A stretch of 64,000 nucleotides of DNA from Effrenium voratum (Eukaryota > Sar > Dinophyceae > Suessiales > Symbiodiniaceae): positions 321,001-385,000 of the forward strand of contig CAUJNA010002179.1 of NCBI GenBank assembly GCA_963377175.1, read 5' to 3'. How positions within the stretch are numbered: position 1 is the first letter of the stretch; every line of letters begins with the position of its first letter. The translations under genes and the position numbers were made by a program. The notes below the pieces were generated by a model. It saw only the letters and a list, made by a program, of their open reading frames with translations, searched no databases and was not told where the DNA came from. This document shows, piece by piece, positions 19,497 to 31,365 of this stretch.

Positions 19497-19618
19497 CTGT
19501 GGATGGACGAAATCCTGCACCGGCTAAGAAACCCTGGAATGATGATGATTCCCCTGCAAATACCGACAAACAATGGCTTCAACCATGGCTTCAAAGTGGC
19601 GCAAGATTTCCTCCACAG
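19497..19618. mobile_element. Family A element A4
   Basis: TA-CTGTGGATGGACGAAATCC left end. The right end is reduced to TTTCCTCCACAG. Confidence 0.75.
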
Positions 19619-20319
19619 AACAAGGCCGCATCCCAAACTTCCCGTGGCTTTTTGGGGAAGAAAAAAACGCTTTTCCCAGCTCCAGCACTCATGGACCCAA
19701 GCAGTAGCTAGGAGCATTTGAATAGATTGCGACGAGCCCTGGTTCTCCAAACAAAGTGCAGTGGATCCATTTACCAGGCGGTGGTGTAGGTAACCAGGGG
19801 CTCGCCATCCTTTAACCAAAACAAACGGAAAATCGTTGATTGCCTACTAGAAGGTAACTGGGATCCATTGGGAAAAAGGCAATTGACATGCACAGGTGTG
19901 TGAAAAATGGTTGGTCCCCAAAAAGAAGAGGCGGTGGGCAGAACTGAAAGGGGTCCAAAAAGGAACCAACCATATGGAGGTGTGTTTTTTTCCGAGAGTA
20001 CCCACTCAATGAATTGTTTAAAGGGAAACCAGACGGAAGCCACTTGTTGTTTCTTGTTTATCCTGTTTTCTTTTTTTAGGGGGGTCCCCTATTTTGACAC
20101 AGACCCATCTCGTTCACAATCCCTACCAGTGATGTCCACTGCAACCTCGGCCTGAAACGGGGGCGTCAGGCAAGCCCTCGGCCCGTGCCCCTTGCTCGGG
20201 TGGAGGAAGAAGCGCCCGAACGATTTCACTTGTTTCACTTGGTATATATGGGCTGTATACTCACATGCACATGTATTGCCAGGAAGCGATTTTCCCAATG
20301 TCACAAAGCTCAAAAAGGA

Positions 20320-20850
20320 GCCCGGCCAAACAACAAGTGCAACCCTCTCCTGTTGGTCTCCACTCTGAACCAATGGTAAACACGGTGCCGTTGAACAAGA
20401 CTCCCCCTCCTGTTGGTGTCCCTTCCATCTTAAGCCAACGAAAAGAACGTCAAATAAAACACCCCCACCTTTGGTTGCAAAACATGGTACCGTCAAACGA
20501 AACACCCCCTCCTTTTGGTTTCCCTTCAAACTAACGCAAAGCATGGCACCGTCGAAAAGCGACACCATCTCTACTCAGTATGCCTTTCAATCAACGGGAA
20601 AAGACAAGGTATCGGCAAACGAAACACTCCCTCTTTCTTTGGTGTCCCTGTAGACTAACGCAAAAAACATGGGCAGCGGCAAAACAACCCCCCCACGCCC
20701 CATGAAAATAAATCTGGCTTCTCCTTAGACTGACACAAAAAAACTGGGAGCGGCAAAAACAAACCACCCCCATGAACACCAAAATCCTCCAGGCTGACAT
20801 GAAACACTCCCTCCTTCTGGTGTCTCTTTCGACAATCCCCACAACTCCCA
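20320..20850. repeat. Diverged ~60-bp tandem repeat
   Basis: Seven or eight units built on ACGAAACACCCCCTCCTTTTGG, TGTCCCTTT, AACTAACGCAAA and ATGGCACCGTC. Units differ by indels. The unit resembles parts of dispersed families H and I, so local amplification of a dispersed element is likely. Confidence 0.65.
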
Positions 20851-21029
20851 AGCTCACATGTCACGCTTGGCGTTTCGAGCGATCCGAGTCACCGGGCCCT
20901 TTGGATGAGGTGCTTCATGAAGTGCTGGACTCCCTCCTGCCCCGAGCTCATTCGACGTCACGGAGTGACTCGTTGGGGGAAGCCACGGGGGCTCTCAGAA
21001 AGAAGCTTTGAAAAAAGAGTCGTGGTATA

Positions 21030-21108
21030 CCTGGAGTCTCCATGACCCTTTAAAAATGGTTCATTATCCAAAATGAGGGGTCATGGAAGGGGTCATGGAG
21101 ACTCCAGG
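21030..21108. mobile_element. Family B element B5 (short)
   Basis: TA-CCTGGAGTCTCCATGACCC...GGTCATGGAGACTCCAGG-TA, 79 bp, with nearly perfect arms. Confidence 0.85.
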
Positions 21109-22069
21109 TACCGGAAAAAGGTCCATGGACCATAGCAACCCTAAGCAAAGAAAGCGGTTTTTTGACGATGGCACATGAAAACAATATCCATTTAATTCAA
21201 GGGCATTCCCAGGCAGTCTTGGAGGTATGGATGCTTAAACGCACCACCCCCACTAAGGAAGCTCATATTAATTTGGTCTCAATAGCAATGGATAAAACCA
21301 AAAGGAGTCTTTTGGCGTTCCTTTAAAGCCAAGCCAGGGTACCAACTGAAGAATTTGCGTACACACACACACATCCATTCCCATGTTAAACTGGCTAAGG
21401 GGACACCCCCCGAGCTGGCTGATCGATCTCTGCTCATCCCCCCAAACCTGCCAGCAGCCAAAACATTTCGGCATGGTGCCGTTTTGTTTTTCTTGGTGGC
21501 CTTATTTGGCCTCCCCTCTCGTTTTTCCCCCAGATTCCACGATGTTCGTTAGCGAATGGAAGTTTACATATTGGTTCTTAAGGATCCCTGCTAAAAGTTA
21601 AACACGTATGATATGTCGTGAATTCCCCACTCCAGAAGTCATGGGTTTGTCTCGAAACAAGAATCGGAACCTGTCGGAACCCTCAAAATGGATGGCTTCC
21701 CTTTTGGTGTCCCATTTGAACAAAGCGACAAAATCATGCAAACCATGCTGAAACCGTGCCCTGGGGTTCAACCCCCATTAAAACAAAGGTTGACCCAATT
21801 TAGATGGTGACAATCCTTAGGTTAAAAAATGGTGGTTATATGAACCCCCATTGTTTTAATGGTGGAATGAACCTTTTCCACTCCGAGGCGCGGGGAGTTC
21901 CTTTCGGAAAGTCGCCGGGTGGGCGCAAGCGGGTGGCTGAGGCCGGATGCGGTATCTGTTTCTCGTTTTTCAACAAGGGCAGTATTTGTTCGGCTCTTCT
22001 GTACTGGCATTATTTTCTTCTTTGTTTTTTTTTAATATTTATTTTTCTTCTTCTTTGTTTTCTCTGCAC

Positions 22070-22276
22070 ACGCTCCAGCTGGCCAGTGAAGTCTGCCAAG
22101 GTCGCGTTGGCCAGGACCGTTGGCTCGTCTGCGGGCTCCGAGGAGCAGCCTCTACAAGACTTCTTGCACAGCTGCGTGTCGGGACTGATCTTGGTGCTGC
22201 AGTTCTTGCACGCCACGTACACGGGGCTGCCAGCAATGGAGGTGAGCCACAAGCCGTGCAAGACCACCTCCACCTT
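22070..22276 (-). CDS. RPA-like OB-fold zinc-ribbon exon
   Basis: Acceptor CCTCTCTCAGCAG, 69 codons in phase 0, GT donor after LER. The product has CKNCSTKI, CKKSCRGC and then TVLANATLADFTGQLE. The order hydrophobic strand, CxxC, C(x3)CxxC, then (V/L)xLADxTGQ is that of the zinc-ribbon OB fold at the C-terminus of the large subunit of replication protein A and related single-strand-DNA binders. High third-position GC supports coding. Which RPA-like gene it is cannot be said from one exon. Confidence 0.6.
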
Positions 22277-22322
22277 CTGCTGAGAGAGGCGCGCAAGGGC
22301 GCAAACTGACAACGGATTTTAC

Positions 22323-22405
22323 AGCAACACACAAACTCTTCGTCGAAGCAGGTGAATACCATGCGTCTGTTGGCATGAACCAGGTGGATCATCAAAAAAC
22401 CATGG
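22323..22405 (-). CDS. Candidate exon abutting family C element C3
   Basis: It starts at the CTAG tip of C3 and runs to TGCT|GTAAAA, encoding IHLVHANRRMVFTCFDEEF. It lies upstream of the zinc-ribbon exon on the same strand and may belong to the same gene. A similar 26-bp segment recurs on the other side of C3. Confidence 0.4.
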
Positions 22406-22512
22406 CTAGGTCCTCCAGTAGAGAGGTTAGAATAAGGGTACCCTTTTTTCCTGTAGTCTATTTTAGGGAAACCCTCCCAAAAAAAGGTCATGGATACTAC
22501 TGGGAGACCTAG
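22406..22512. mobile_element. Family C element C3
   Basis: CTAGGTCCTCCAGTAGAGAGG to GGGAGACCTAG. CATGG and ATGG lie outside the two CTAG tips. Confidence 0.8.
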
Positions 22513-22672
22513 ATGGTTGAAATCATGGGTCTGTTGGCATGAACCAGGGGGAGCATCCTTTCTTCCTGGAAACCCTATGCTTGGAAATCCTCGCAAAGCG
22601 GCACCCGAAGCGAAACAAACACCTCGGGCGCTTGGACTCGCCCCGGAAAACATGAGCTCAACAAAATATGTA

Positions 22673-22768
22673 CCTGGAGTCTCCATGACCCGTACAAAAA
22701 ATCAGCTCATTGCCCCAAATAAGGGAGTCATGGACCTAGGTTTAAAGGGTCATGGGGAGACCCCACAT
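22673..22768. mobile_element. Family B element B6
   Basis: TA-CCTGGAGTCTCCATGACCC left arm; the right arm is damaged (GGTCATGGGGAGACCCCACA). A family H copy follows at once. Confidence 0.75.
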
Positions 22769-22985
22769 ACTCAGTAGTGATAGATTCCGGTTAAAACCGA
22801 CAAGGAAAATTACAACATAGTCATGTCAGCAAATGCAAGAACATCGAGAAGTTTGGGTACGAAGCCGCAGGTTTCATACCCCTAAATTCTCGGGTGGACC
22901 TGTGTTGATCAGTTTGGGTTAGAGGTCTGGACAAAAAAAACAACAACTCCCGGCTAGCTACCAGAATGGGAACTGCCAGTGATGA

Positions 22986-23308
22986 GTGAAGGGTACATTG
23001 AAACCAGTCGCTTGCAACATGTACAGGCGCTGGTCTCAGTTAACAGCTGGGCCGCCACAAAATGGGAACAAACCCTTGGCTCCCACCACATGGGCTGGCT
23101 GTTGCCCCTGCAAACAGTTTAACCTTTTGTTGGTGAATGGGAAACACACACACGAACCCTCCGAAACGTTGAAGACGAATCTGGCTGGTGATTGACAACC
23201 TCTGCTTTGCTCAGTTGAGATCCATTGAGTATGTAAATGGTCGTCCAATGTCCTGATCGCTTGCGATCCGGCCCTTAAACCCAGCCAGTACTGTAAATAT
23301 CCAACCAA
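22986..23308. other. Possible coding segment, unresolved
   Basis: A minus-strand frame (23036-23308, 90 codons) reads LDDHLHTQWISTEQSRG and NVSEGSCVCFPFTNKRL without repeats inside. There is no splice evidence or family. Confidence 0.25.
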
Positions 23309-23619
23309 CTCAGGTTCACCCCGGTTCCCTCAAGAGTGAAATACAGCCCCAACTAAGGGGGTGGCTACCGCCCAATCTATGAATCATGTTTAACTTCCTC
23401 CGCAGTTCCGGTCAGACCTCCGTCCCTAGGTGACCTTTTAGAAACACAGATGGGTTGCCCTGCAAAAGATCTTCTAAAAAAACAATCTATTTCTAACCAA
23501 ACTAACCTAAAATGGACGGGTTCCCCTGGTACATGGCTTAAAACCCCCTCTAAACTGGTGGAACCCATCTTTCGATCCCCACAAACCTCTCAGACCTCGA
23601 ACCCGCCTCAAAGGCGGCC

Positions 23620-23872
23620 CGGGAAGAATCCCCCTGGAACTTCTCGAAGAACCTGGGCACCTTGGCAAAAAAAAAAAACTTCGGCCGCTGAGTCGCTGGA
23701 ACTTGAAGGGGTCTCCGTTTCACTGCAGAAGCCCTCGGCAAAAAGAAAGTTTGGTCGCAGGAACTCGAAGGGGTCTCCGTTTCGGGAAGTCGGGGCAAAA
23801 AAATGTTTGGTCGCTGAACTTGAACAGATCTCCCTATTGTTGGGAAGTAGGGGCAAAAAGAGTCCCCAACAT
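23620..23872. repeat. ~57-68-bp tandem repeat
   Basis: Four to five units of CTTGAAGGGGTCTCCGTTTC, GGAAGTCGGGGCAAAAA and GTTTGGTCGCTGGAA. It yields open frames on both strands that I regard as by-products. Confidence 0.75.
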
Positions 23873-24091
23873 CAGACTTCCGAGGTCGGAGAACTAGATT
23901 AGCCCTCAGGCCATATCCCCGGAGACCTTTTCCAGTCGCTGAACTCGGTTCGGGACGAAACTCCGTTGGGGTGCAAGGAGGGAATCGCTCTGTTCTTCCT
24001 TGTTTTCCGGTTTGCTCCCGCAAAGCAAATGCGGCACAAGGTTCACCGCTGGTTCTCTATTGTTGTTTCAGGATAGACGAAATACGGTGGA

Positions 24092-24219
24092 CTGTGGATG
24101 AGAAAATCCTGTAATCACCACCTCAGAAAACCTGGAATGATGATTCCTTTGTAAATACCAACAAACGTTATGGTGTCAACCATGGCTTCAAAGTGGCACA
24201 TGATCTCGTCCATTCACAG
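24092..24219. mobile_element. Family A element A5
   Basis: CTGTGGATGAGAAAATCCTG to CTCGTCCATTCACAG, with the CAAACGTTATGG interior. Confidence 0.75.
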
Positions 24220-24652
24220 AAGCAGAATATGAGCATCTGATTTCAAATATACCCCCTTTGTCCAAGTTTCGGCCGGCTCATTACTTTGCACGATGTCAAA
24301 GGTTGACCGAGTTCTTGGGATGGGCGGGGCCCTTTCAAGGATGCATTTAATAAAATGACGCCCTCATCCCGCCAACCAGCCTTAAACTTACCTGGACCCT
24401 CAAACTACCCGGACAAATGGGAACGCACCAACCATATCAGAGTGTTGGGTTGCAATAACCCATGCTTAAGGGAACTTTTACTTTTTAGGCAGGTCTACTT
24501 TGAAATTAAGGCATCCCCATGTTCGCCTCATCGAACGAGCAACTTACGGGGCTCCTTTTTCTTGGGTGGTGTCAGCAAACAGGCTTTCCTGGATGTCCAA
24601 CCAACTCAATAGCTCGGGAACTGGGGTGTCGCCTTATAACACTGGCTTTAAC

Positions 24653-24767
24653 CTGCTTGCGGGGGTTGGGCTCTCCGAAGCCTTCGAAGACTGGGGGTCC
24701 GTGCCAGATCTCTAGGCGGGCGCCGCATGGGCTCTGCCAGCTGGTGGATCTGGGAGATGATCTGCCC
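24653..24767 (-). CDS. Candidate exon, frame ambiguous
   Basis: A GGTTCATACGCAG acceptor and CAAGCAG|GTTAAAG donor bound 115 GC-rich bases. One frame gives QIISQIHQLAEPMRRPP; another gives EIWHGPPVFEGFGEPNPRK. Both show high third-position GC, so splice sites support an exon but the frame is unresolved. Confidence 0.4.
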
Positions 24768-25159
24768 CTGCGTATGAACCCTAGACGGGGGGGAGAGGTG
24801 TGCGGGGGGAGGTTGGGGGGGGGGGGGGACCACATGGGTGTGTGCGCGCGTGTGTGCGTGGCATTTTTGTTCAGAACATCCCTGGTTTGAAGGAACCGCT
24901 TGGACTAGTTCATTTGGGGTCCCCGTGCTGTTGAGACGAACCCATAGACAACTGCTGTTTATATGTGTATGTGTATATATATATATATGTGTGATGACCA
25001 TTTGGGAAAACCACCAAAAAGACGACTTTGCCGCCCAGCATTTCGCCCACACTGCTGCTTCTCAAAATAGGAATCGATCCCCTAAGACAGTTGATTTCCT
25101 GTTGGTGTCCATTCAACTACCAACCAAAAGGTTGCATTGGGGAATGCCCCATGTATTAC

Positions 25160-25272
25160 TGGGCTGCCCTCAGATCCCCTGCTAAAAGTTTAACTTTTAG
25201 CAGGTTAAATGGAAACTCCCCCTAAACCATCAAAGCCTAAAAGGCTAAGGAACCGGACGGCTGGGGGCCACC
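25160..25272. mobile_element. Family D element, near-complete
   Basis: GGGCTGCCCTCAGATCCCCT to CCGGACGGCTGGGGGCCACC. The internal CTAAAAGTTTAACTTTTAG forms a small hairpin. Confidence 0.65.
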
Positions 25273-25849
25273 AAGATTAATGAGCCATAGCCAAAAGAGC
25301 CAATGCAGCCTGTGAGTGACTGACAGTTAATGAGCCACCTCGCCATGGCTGCCCTTGTGGCTCTGAATCAGTCTAAGAGGCGTTCCACTACCCCCAAACC
25401 ACTCTCCAAGAACACGAGATACCAAAACTCTCAATGTTGCTCTACAAAGCGGCTAGTGCGACCCAAAATAATGATTGGTGAATTTCCTTCTTTAGGGGTA
25501 GTTTGACACATCACGGCTCCATCCTCTGACCCGTTGCAACGTAGGAAAATATTTCGCTCCCTTGGGGGCCGCCGATATTACTGTAGAACCCAAACAACCA
25601 GGGACCCCTTCAGACCCCCAGTCCCCACCAATCCAAATCACCCATTGATGGTTGTTGTTGCTTTTCTTGAGGGTACCCTTGCTTTGGTGGCGCTAAAGGA
25701 AAACCAAACGCACGACCCGCACATTTTGTGGGTCCAAACGACACACTCAATAGCCGAAAGGAAAGGAGAACAAAAAATGACGCTGCCACTGCACTGGGCT
25801 GCAAACAAAACGCGGCACCATGACCGTGCGACCTTCCGGTTCAGACCTA

Positions 25850-25974
25850 TTGTGGATGGACGAAATCCAATTCGCACCACTTCGAAACCATGAGATTCCA
25901 TTGTTTGGCGGTATTTATAGGGGAATCATCATTCCAGGGATTCTTAGGTGGTGCAGGATTTCGACTATCCAGAG
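25850..25974. mobile_element. Family A element A6
   Basis: TA-TTGTGGATGGACGAAATCC to GGATTTCGACTATCCAGAG-TA. Confidence 0.8.
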
Positions 25975-26399
25975 TATTGCCAGAGTGAACCCCTTGGCCT
26001 GGACCAAAAGCTGGTTTCATGTCCTCCATTTTTTGGGTATTCGTTCCCTGCAAAACCAACAGGCGATTTCTTCTGAAACATCGCATGTCTTCTTGGTGTT
26101 CAAGGATAACCAATAGAAAAGCCAACCCAGATTGTGTGGGTCCCTTATGGGCTCAGTCCCCTGGCCAAATAAACAAACAAAAAACGGCTAAAAAGCTAAG
26201 GAGCCGCACGACTCGCTGGGAACCATCAAGTTAAGCACAACGCCAACACATATTCTTAAGCAACTCTCCGCTCATGCTTCAGCTCGCCTGTCTAGCGAGC
26301 TTCTCCATCTCCTTCCTGTTTCCTTTCATTTCGGCCTCGGCGACGTCCCTGAAGCTTCGGGGTCCCATGTTTAAGGGGAATTTGCAGGGTTTAGGTATG

Positions 26400-26490
26400 C
26401 CTGGAGTCTCCATGACCCTGAACAAATGTGTCCATGACCCCTGTATTTTGGGCAGTGACCAACCATTTTTGAGGTCATGGAGACTCCAGG
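26400..26490. mobile_element. Family B element B7
   Basis: CCTGGAGTCTCCATGACCC...GAGGTCATGGAGACTCCAGG, with TG rather than TA outside. Confidence 0.8.
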
Positions 26491-26512
26491 TGGATGTTCC
26501 TTGACGTCAGGT

Positions 26513-26575
26513 AAGTAGGTGGTAAGAGCACGTGGGTTTCGCGCATCCGCTAGGCCCCGGGTTCCGAACTAGATC
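26513..26575 (+). repeat. tRNA-like SINE head
   Basis: TGGTAAGAGCA (A box) and GGGTTCCGAACTAG (B box), 30-odd bases apart, directly behind family B copy B7. A family H repeat lies further on (26643). Confidence 0.5.
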
Positions 26576-26825
26576 GCCCATATTGGTACATGTGCAAGCG
26601 GCTTGTTTCCAAAGCTCCAGTTGCTGAAGTCCCCTGGAAAACAATATGTCCAGTAGTGATGGGAGTCCCTTTAAAAACAACAGGGAACAAAAAAAACAAC
26701 GGAAAAATGACAGCAATTTGGGATACAACCCCAGGCGAGTTCTAGTTACATCGGGACCCCCAAACCAAGTACTCCTTTCACCCGCTTGAACCCAAGAGCT
26801 TCACCATTTTACTGTGTGTGCCGGT

Positions 26826-27084
26826 TTTCCTTAGTACCGCCCCCCCCCCCACTAAGCCACTGAGAAATGGTGGGTCCTGGTCTCCTGCCATGGCTCTCCT
26901 GGCAGAGCCTTCGGCGGGGATCGAAAAGGGGATGCCTTTGGGGCCCCACAATCAGCGTCTTCTCAGCAAAAACAAGCCGCAGACTAAAACCTGGATTGAA
27001 GTCAACGGCCATCATCACGGGCCCGAGCTGGTTCCCCATTGAGCTCGCCAAAGGCAGAAACATGACATACATTGTGCCTGTCAA
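26826..27084 (-). CDS. Possible coding segment, unknown
   Basis: A minus-strand frame reads TGTMYVMFLPLASSMGNQ and VMMAVDFNPGFSLRLVF. The plus strand is also open here, so strand is uncertain. Confidence 0.25.
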
Positions 27085-27375
27085 TGTCCACCTCTATAAT
27101 CCACTTTTCCAATACCCTACTTTAGAAACCAGCAGATCAAGCGCCTGAGAAAGACACGAACCAATAGCACCAGAGCAACCTCAGGCCCTCACTCCAAAAA
27201 AAAACAAAAAAATGACAACCCCAAATCCCCCCCCCCGAAACCGCCCGAAATTCCCCCGCCCCCCCCCCCAAGCTCGGGGAGCCCGCATCCAGAGCGGACA
27301 ACATGAAGTAGCCTGGCACGCGGCTGGCTGAGAAACCCAAAGTTCTTTCGCCTCGTTTCTCTAGCCCCCCCCCCC

Positions 27376-27486
27376 GAGGTCCTCCAGTAGGGAGGTTAGT
27401 ATACCATGTTCTTTCTTTTTTGTCTATTTTAGTAGGAGAACCCTCCCCCAAACAAGTTGGTAAAAGGGCACCACCGGGGGACCTAT
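27376..27486. mobile_element. Family C element C4
   Basis: GAGGTCCTCCAGTAGGGAGG to CCGGGGGACCTAT. The CTAG tips are eroded on both sides, and poly-C flanks the left end. Confidence 0.65.
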
Positions 27487-28024
27487 CCCCCTTTGCGCCA
27501 TTCAAGGCAGCCATGCCCTAACACTTCGGAGCTGGTCTTTTGAAGTCCCAGGTGGTGAAACCTGTCACTGTCTTAGGGGACATTCAAAGCGAGCCCGTCT
27601 TGAGCAAAGCTTAGGCCGTGGGGAGTCTTCGGAAGCTACAGCTTGAGATCGGCAAACATGTTTCAGGCAAGAGGTGCCCCTTTCGTGGTTTAGGAAACCA
27701 AAAGGAAGCCCCCCCCCAAAAACAAAAACAAAAAGTGGTCCGCCAGAAAACATGCGCATACCCATGGAGAATTCCGAAACCTGAAATCAGGCCTTCCCAA
27801 GCTTTCGGAGCATTTTGACTGTTACCCTGTTACCCCCAGATTGATAGGATATGCGTGCAACCCATCAGGGGCAAAATCCTGCAGGGATGTCAAACAGGAA
27901 CACGTCCAATGTTTCCCAAAGAGTCGGCTTGAGCCTACAGCTTTATTTGGCAGTAACGAGGCTTGAAAAACCCCTTCACTGTTGGGTCTTTCGAGGGATT
28001 GAGCCCCTGTGTAAGGACCATCTA

Positions 28025-28096
28025 CCTGGAATCTCCTTCTGACCCTTTAAAGATGGGTCCATGTCCCATTTCCTTATTTTGGGTAATGGCCAAGCA
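28025..28096. mobile_element. Family B element B8, left half
   Basis: TA-CCTGGAATCTCCTTCTGACC and the TTATTTTGGGTAATGGCC centre; the right arm is missing. Belongs to the CTTCTGACC subgroup with B9 and B13. Confidence 0.7.
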
Positions 28097-28320
28097 GTTG
28101 TGTCCCACTTTGCGGGTGGGAAACCCAAAGGGAAAATAATTTTGTGGGTTAGCTTAAAAGGACACCGAAAGGGAAAAACTGACTGTAATTAATGGTGTTC
28201 TCCCATTTTTTGAGACATACCCAGAAAATGCCAATATGCGCGGCCGAACTTGCGGGCTATCCGCGGCCCAGCTGAGAAGCATGGAGTGACTTGGGATACA
28301 GGGTTTCCCATATTAAATAG

Positions 28321-28412
28321 CATTCTCCACGACCCTTAATAAATTGTGGGTTATTACCCAAAATAAGGGGGGGCATGGACCCATTTTTGAAGGGTCAGAA
28401 GGAGACTCCAGG
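28321..28412. mobile_element. Family B element B9
   Basis: The left end is damaged (ATTCTCCACGACCC); the right arm AGGGTCAGAAGGAGACTCCAGG-TA is intact. Confidence 0.75.
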
Positions 28413-28573
28413 TAGACACACGCGGATAGATCTACATGAAGCCTCAGCTCTTGCAAGTCCTTGATTCCGCGCCAAGGCCCTCAGAAGGATTCGGAAGGGA
28501 GGATGGATTGGTTCCTGGGGGCGAATGTGAATCACCACCGCTGTCCGAAATCCACTGGTAAAGGTAGCATGTC

Positions 28574-28798
28574 TCACACCTGCACACAACCAATCTGGTT
28601 TAATATCGGTAGTCTGAATGTCAAGTTTCCCCGGCTTAAACACGACCCCCGCACTGTTTCGGTACCATGATTTATGTCAAGTTCAGGCCCCCGAAATTCG
28701 CGGTCCCAAAAGTCTGAGCAAGATGCGCAATATGGGCAACTGATTCTCCTGAGCGCAAACTCTGCAACATCTAAAAGCTTAGCAACGGACCAGGCCAA
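28574..28798 (-). CDS. Possible exon with CPYCASC
   Basis: About 74 open codons: WSVAKLLDVAEFALRRISC, PYCASCSDFWDREF, LSRGNLTFRLPILNQIG. No repeat content. Splice sites and family are not determined. Confidence 0.3.
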   Translation of the reverse strand: MAWSVAKLLDVAEFALRRISCPYCASCSDFWDREFRGPELDINHGTETVRGSCLSRGNLTFRLPILNQIGCVQV

Positions 28799-28999
28799 GA
28801 CCTGAGCCTAAGAATTCCTGGTTTGATCCTAAGCCCCAACCATCAAAATCCTTTATATACTTAAATCCATCAAAAACACTCCCAAAACAGTCCTGCATCT
28901 TTAAGGGACACTGTTTGGGTACCATGTTTAATGTCCATCAAGTCTTAGGGGCAACCCAAAAAGAAGTGCTGGCAATACTAAATTAAGTAGTGGCAATGC

Positions 29000-30540
29000 T
29001 AAACCAAGTAGTGGGCAATCCTCGAGCACTGTTTTGACTGTTTGAGGGGGGGGGGCCACAGTAAACAAGGTTCAACATTAGCTTTGGGCTAGGTTATTAT
29101 TATTTTCATGGTCTTCCTTTTGAAGCTAGCTAAAGTAAACTATTTACTTGTTTATATTGGGTAGAGCACTGCTTGTGTTTTGCTTGCACGCTGAGGTGAA
29201 AGCTAAAAGGAGCACCAGAAATTGACCGCTCTTGCGGAGGTCTTGCCTTTTGCCTGATTGGCAGACCTTTCGGCAGAAAGCCTCTGCGCCCTTTGGCCCA
29301 AGTCCTTTGCCGCTTTCCAGGACTTGACAAACTTGCTGTCCGCCATGATGTGCAGTGGCGTCGCATCAAAAAAAAGAGAAAACAGGCAACTCAAAAATTA
29401 GAAGGGTGAAGCAACTGCTTCATGCCACCCCTCCATTTATATGAAGGACGGCCCCTGTCAAGTCGATGTTTTGTTCTCAGGACGGCAATCCTGATCAATG
29501 AATTATAGAGCCATAGAGAATGCTTCTCCCAAACCTGTCGCAAGCAACTGGCAAAAGGACCACCCTGAGAAATGACAGCAGGGCTCATCAAATTCATGCA
29601 AAAACAATGCATCAAAAAAGAACCTGGGCAATGTCTTCGTGGTTCTTGCTAGCTGCAAATTAAACCGCACCATTAGTGTTCTTTTTGGATCGTGAGAACG
29701 CTGGATCTCCCCTGCAAATTAAACCGCAGCATTGACAATGTTCTTTTGGCTATGACACCTTCCAAGAGCAAATCGTCAGAACCCTGGACCCTGGACCTAA
29801 GACCCCTCCACACCCTTCGGGCCCTGGCCTTCTTTTGAAAGACCCACTTGGGCCTCTGAGGCCCGGCGATTCTTCGCGAAGCTTTGATCAGAAAACCCCA
29901 CGGACAAACCTGGCAGCGCGGCTGTTGGCGTAGTCGTCCATGAGGATGTGGCCGTACCTAGCATGGCACAGAAAAATCGAAGAAACAAAAATATAGATTG
30001 GTACATCCCCGTGTCTTTTGTTTTTGCGCTTCATGATGTGGTCAACATGATAACTCACCAAACAAAGAACTAGGGGATCGCCGGTATGACCTTCACGGGT
30101 GACGTCGCAAAGCCCCAGGCAACATGCAATGTTCAACTCCTGACTTTTGTGGGGCCTCGGAAGTGTTCAAAAGGCCGCGCACTTGGAGAATCCGGGGTCA
30201 GAAACCAAGGGTGTGGAGAACCCGGAATTCCCCGTACACCCCGAGTGGCTTTAGGGGTGTCAAAGGACCTATTTTGAGGCCCCATATTCCAACAGGACCC
30301 TGAAACCTAAATTGATTCTTCGCAACCTTTCCCTTGCGAAGAATGTTGATCAATTAACTTTTGACCACAAACTCAAGGGCACCCCTCACGAAATGCCCTG
30401 CTGGGGTTTCCCAATATATGTGATCCACCGATTTTCTGGGATTAGACCAGGAAAAAGTTTGCCCTCAGCCGCAAATGTTCACAAGCCTCTACGTATCAAA
30501 GGACCCTCTTTCCACCCCCAAAAAAGTTGTATAGCCTGAA
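29000..30540. other. No firm gene; scattered exon-like pieces
   Basis: Minus-strand fragments DATPLHIMADSKFVKSW (near 29,340) and YGHILMDDYANSRAA (near 29,935, after CTAG|G) look coding but stand alone. A GTTTG|GTGAGT donor lies near 30,060 on the minus strand. A CCTGCAAATTAAACCGCA duplication occurs at 29,650-29,730. Confidence 0.3.
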
Positions 30541-30937
<397 letters not shown>

Positions 30938-31009
30938 GTGGGTGTGTCTTGTTTTGAGGGTGCCAGTTTGGCGGCTTAGGGTACACCCCTTTCGTTTGTG
31001 CCAGGAGGG

Positions 31010-31110
31010 TCAAGAACTTAAAGGACCCAGAAACGAACGGTTCACTTTTTGGGGCGACTAAAAAATGGGCCAAAACTGGAAAAACCAAAGCTCAAAAGGT
31101 CGGCTTTGGG
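31010..31110. repeat. Family F dispersed repeat
   Basis: GGACCCAGAA..CACTTTTTGGGGCGAC and CAAAAGGTCGGCTTTGGGCAAG. Related copies at 45715-45800 and 55845-55955. Confidence 0.45.
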
Positions 31111-31296
31111 CAAGAGATTGCAAGATATACATTCATCCAGCTCTGAAACGACTTCGTACTCAAAATCAGATGTTTAAATGGCAGATATTGTTGCGAACCT
31201 TCTTTCTTGGGTATAGGAATGCAGTCTCGCGCATTCTGTGCGGTGAAAAGCATGTCTGCAAACTCCCGCTCATTGCGCTGCTCGATCCTCTTTTTG

Positions 31297-31365
31297 CCAT
31301 GCCATTGGTAGAGCGTGATCCTGCACTGCGCGAATCACCGGGTCTTCAACCAAAACTTAGACCAC
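31297..31365 (+). repeat. tRNA-like SINE head
   Basis: CATTGGTAGAGCG resembles an A box and GGGTCTTCAACC a B box, about 40 bases apart. Confidence 0.4.

Noticed and set aside
18960..19819. Two overlapping minus-strand frames of 168 and 181 codons
   Set aside because: They run through family H and family A repeats and show no splice logic.
23550..24023. 157-codon minus-strand frame with repeated SSSC motifs
   Set aside because: It follows the ~60-bp tandem repeat; frames are open on both strands.
29888..29960. YGHILMDDYANSRAA as a Pumilio repeat
   Set aside because: Only loosely similar, one short piece, and the frame does not join the neighbouring donor.
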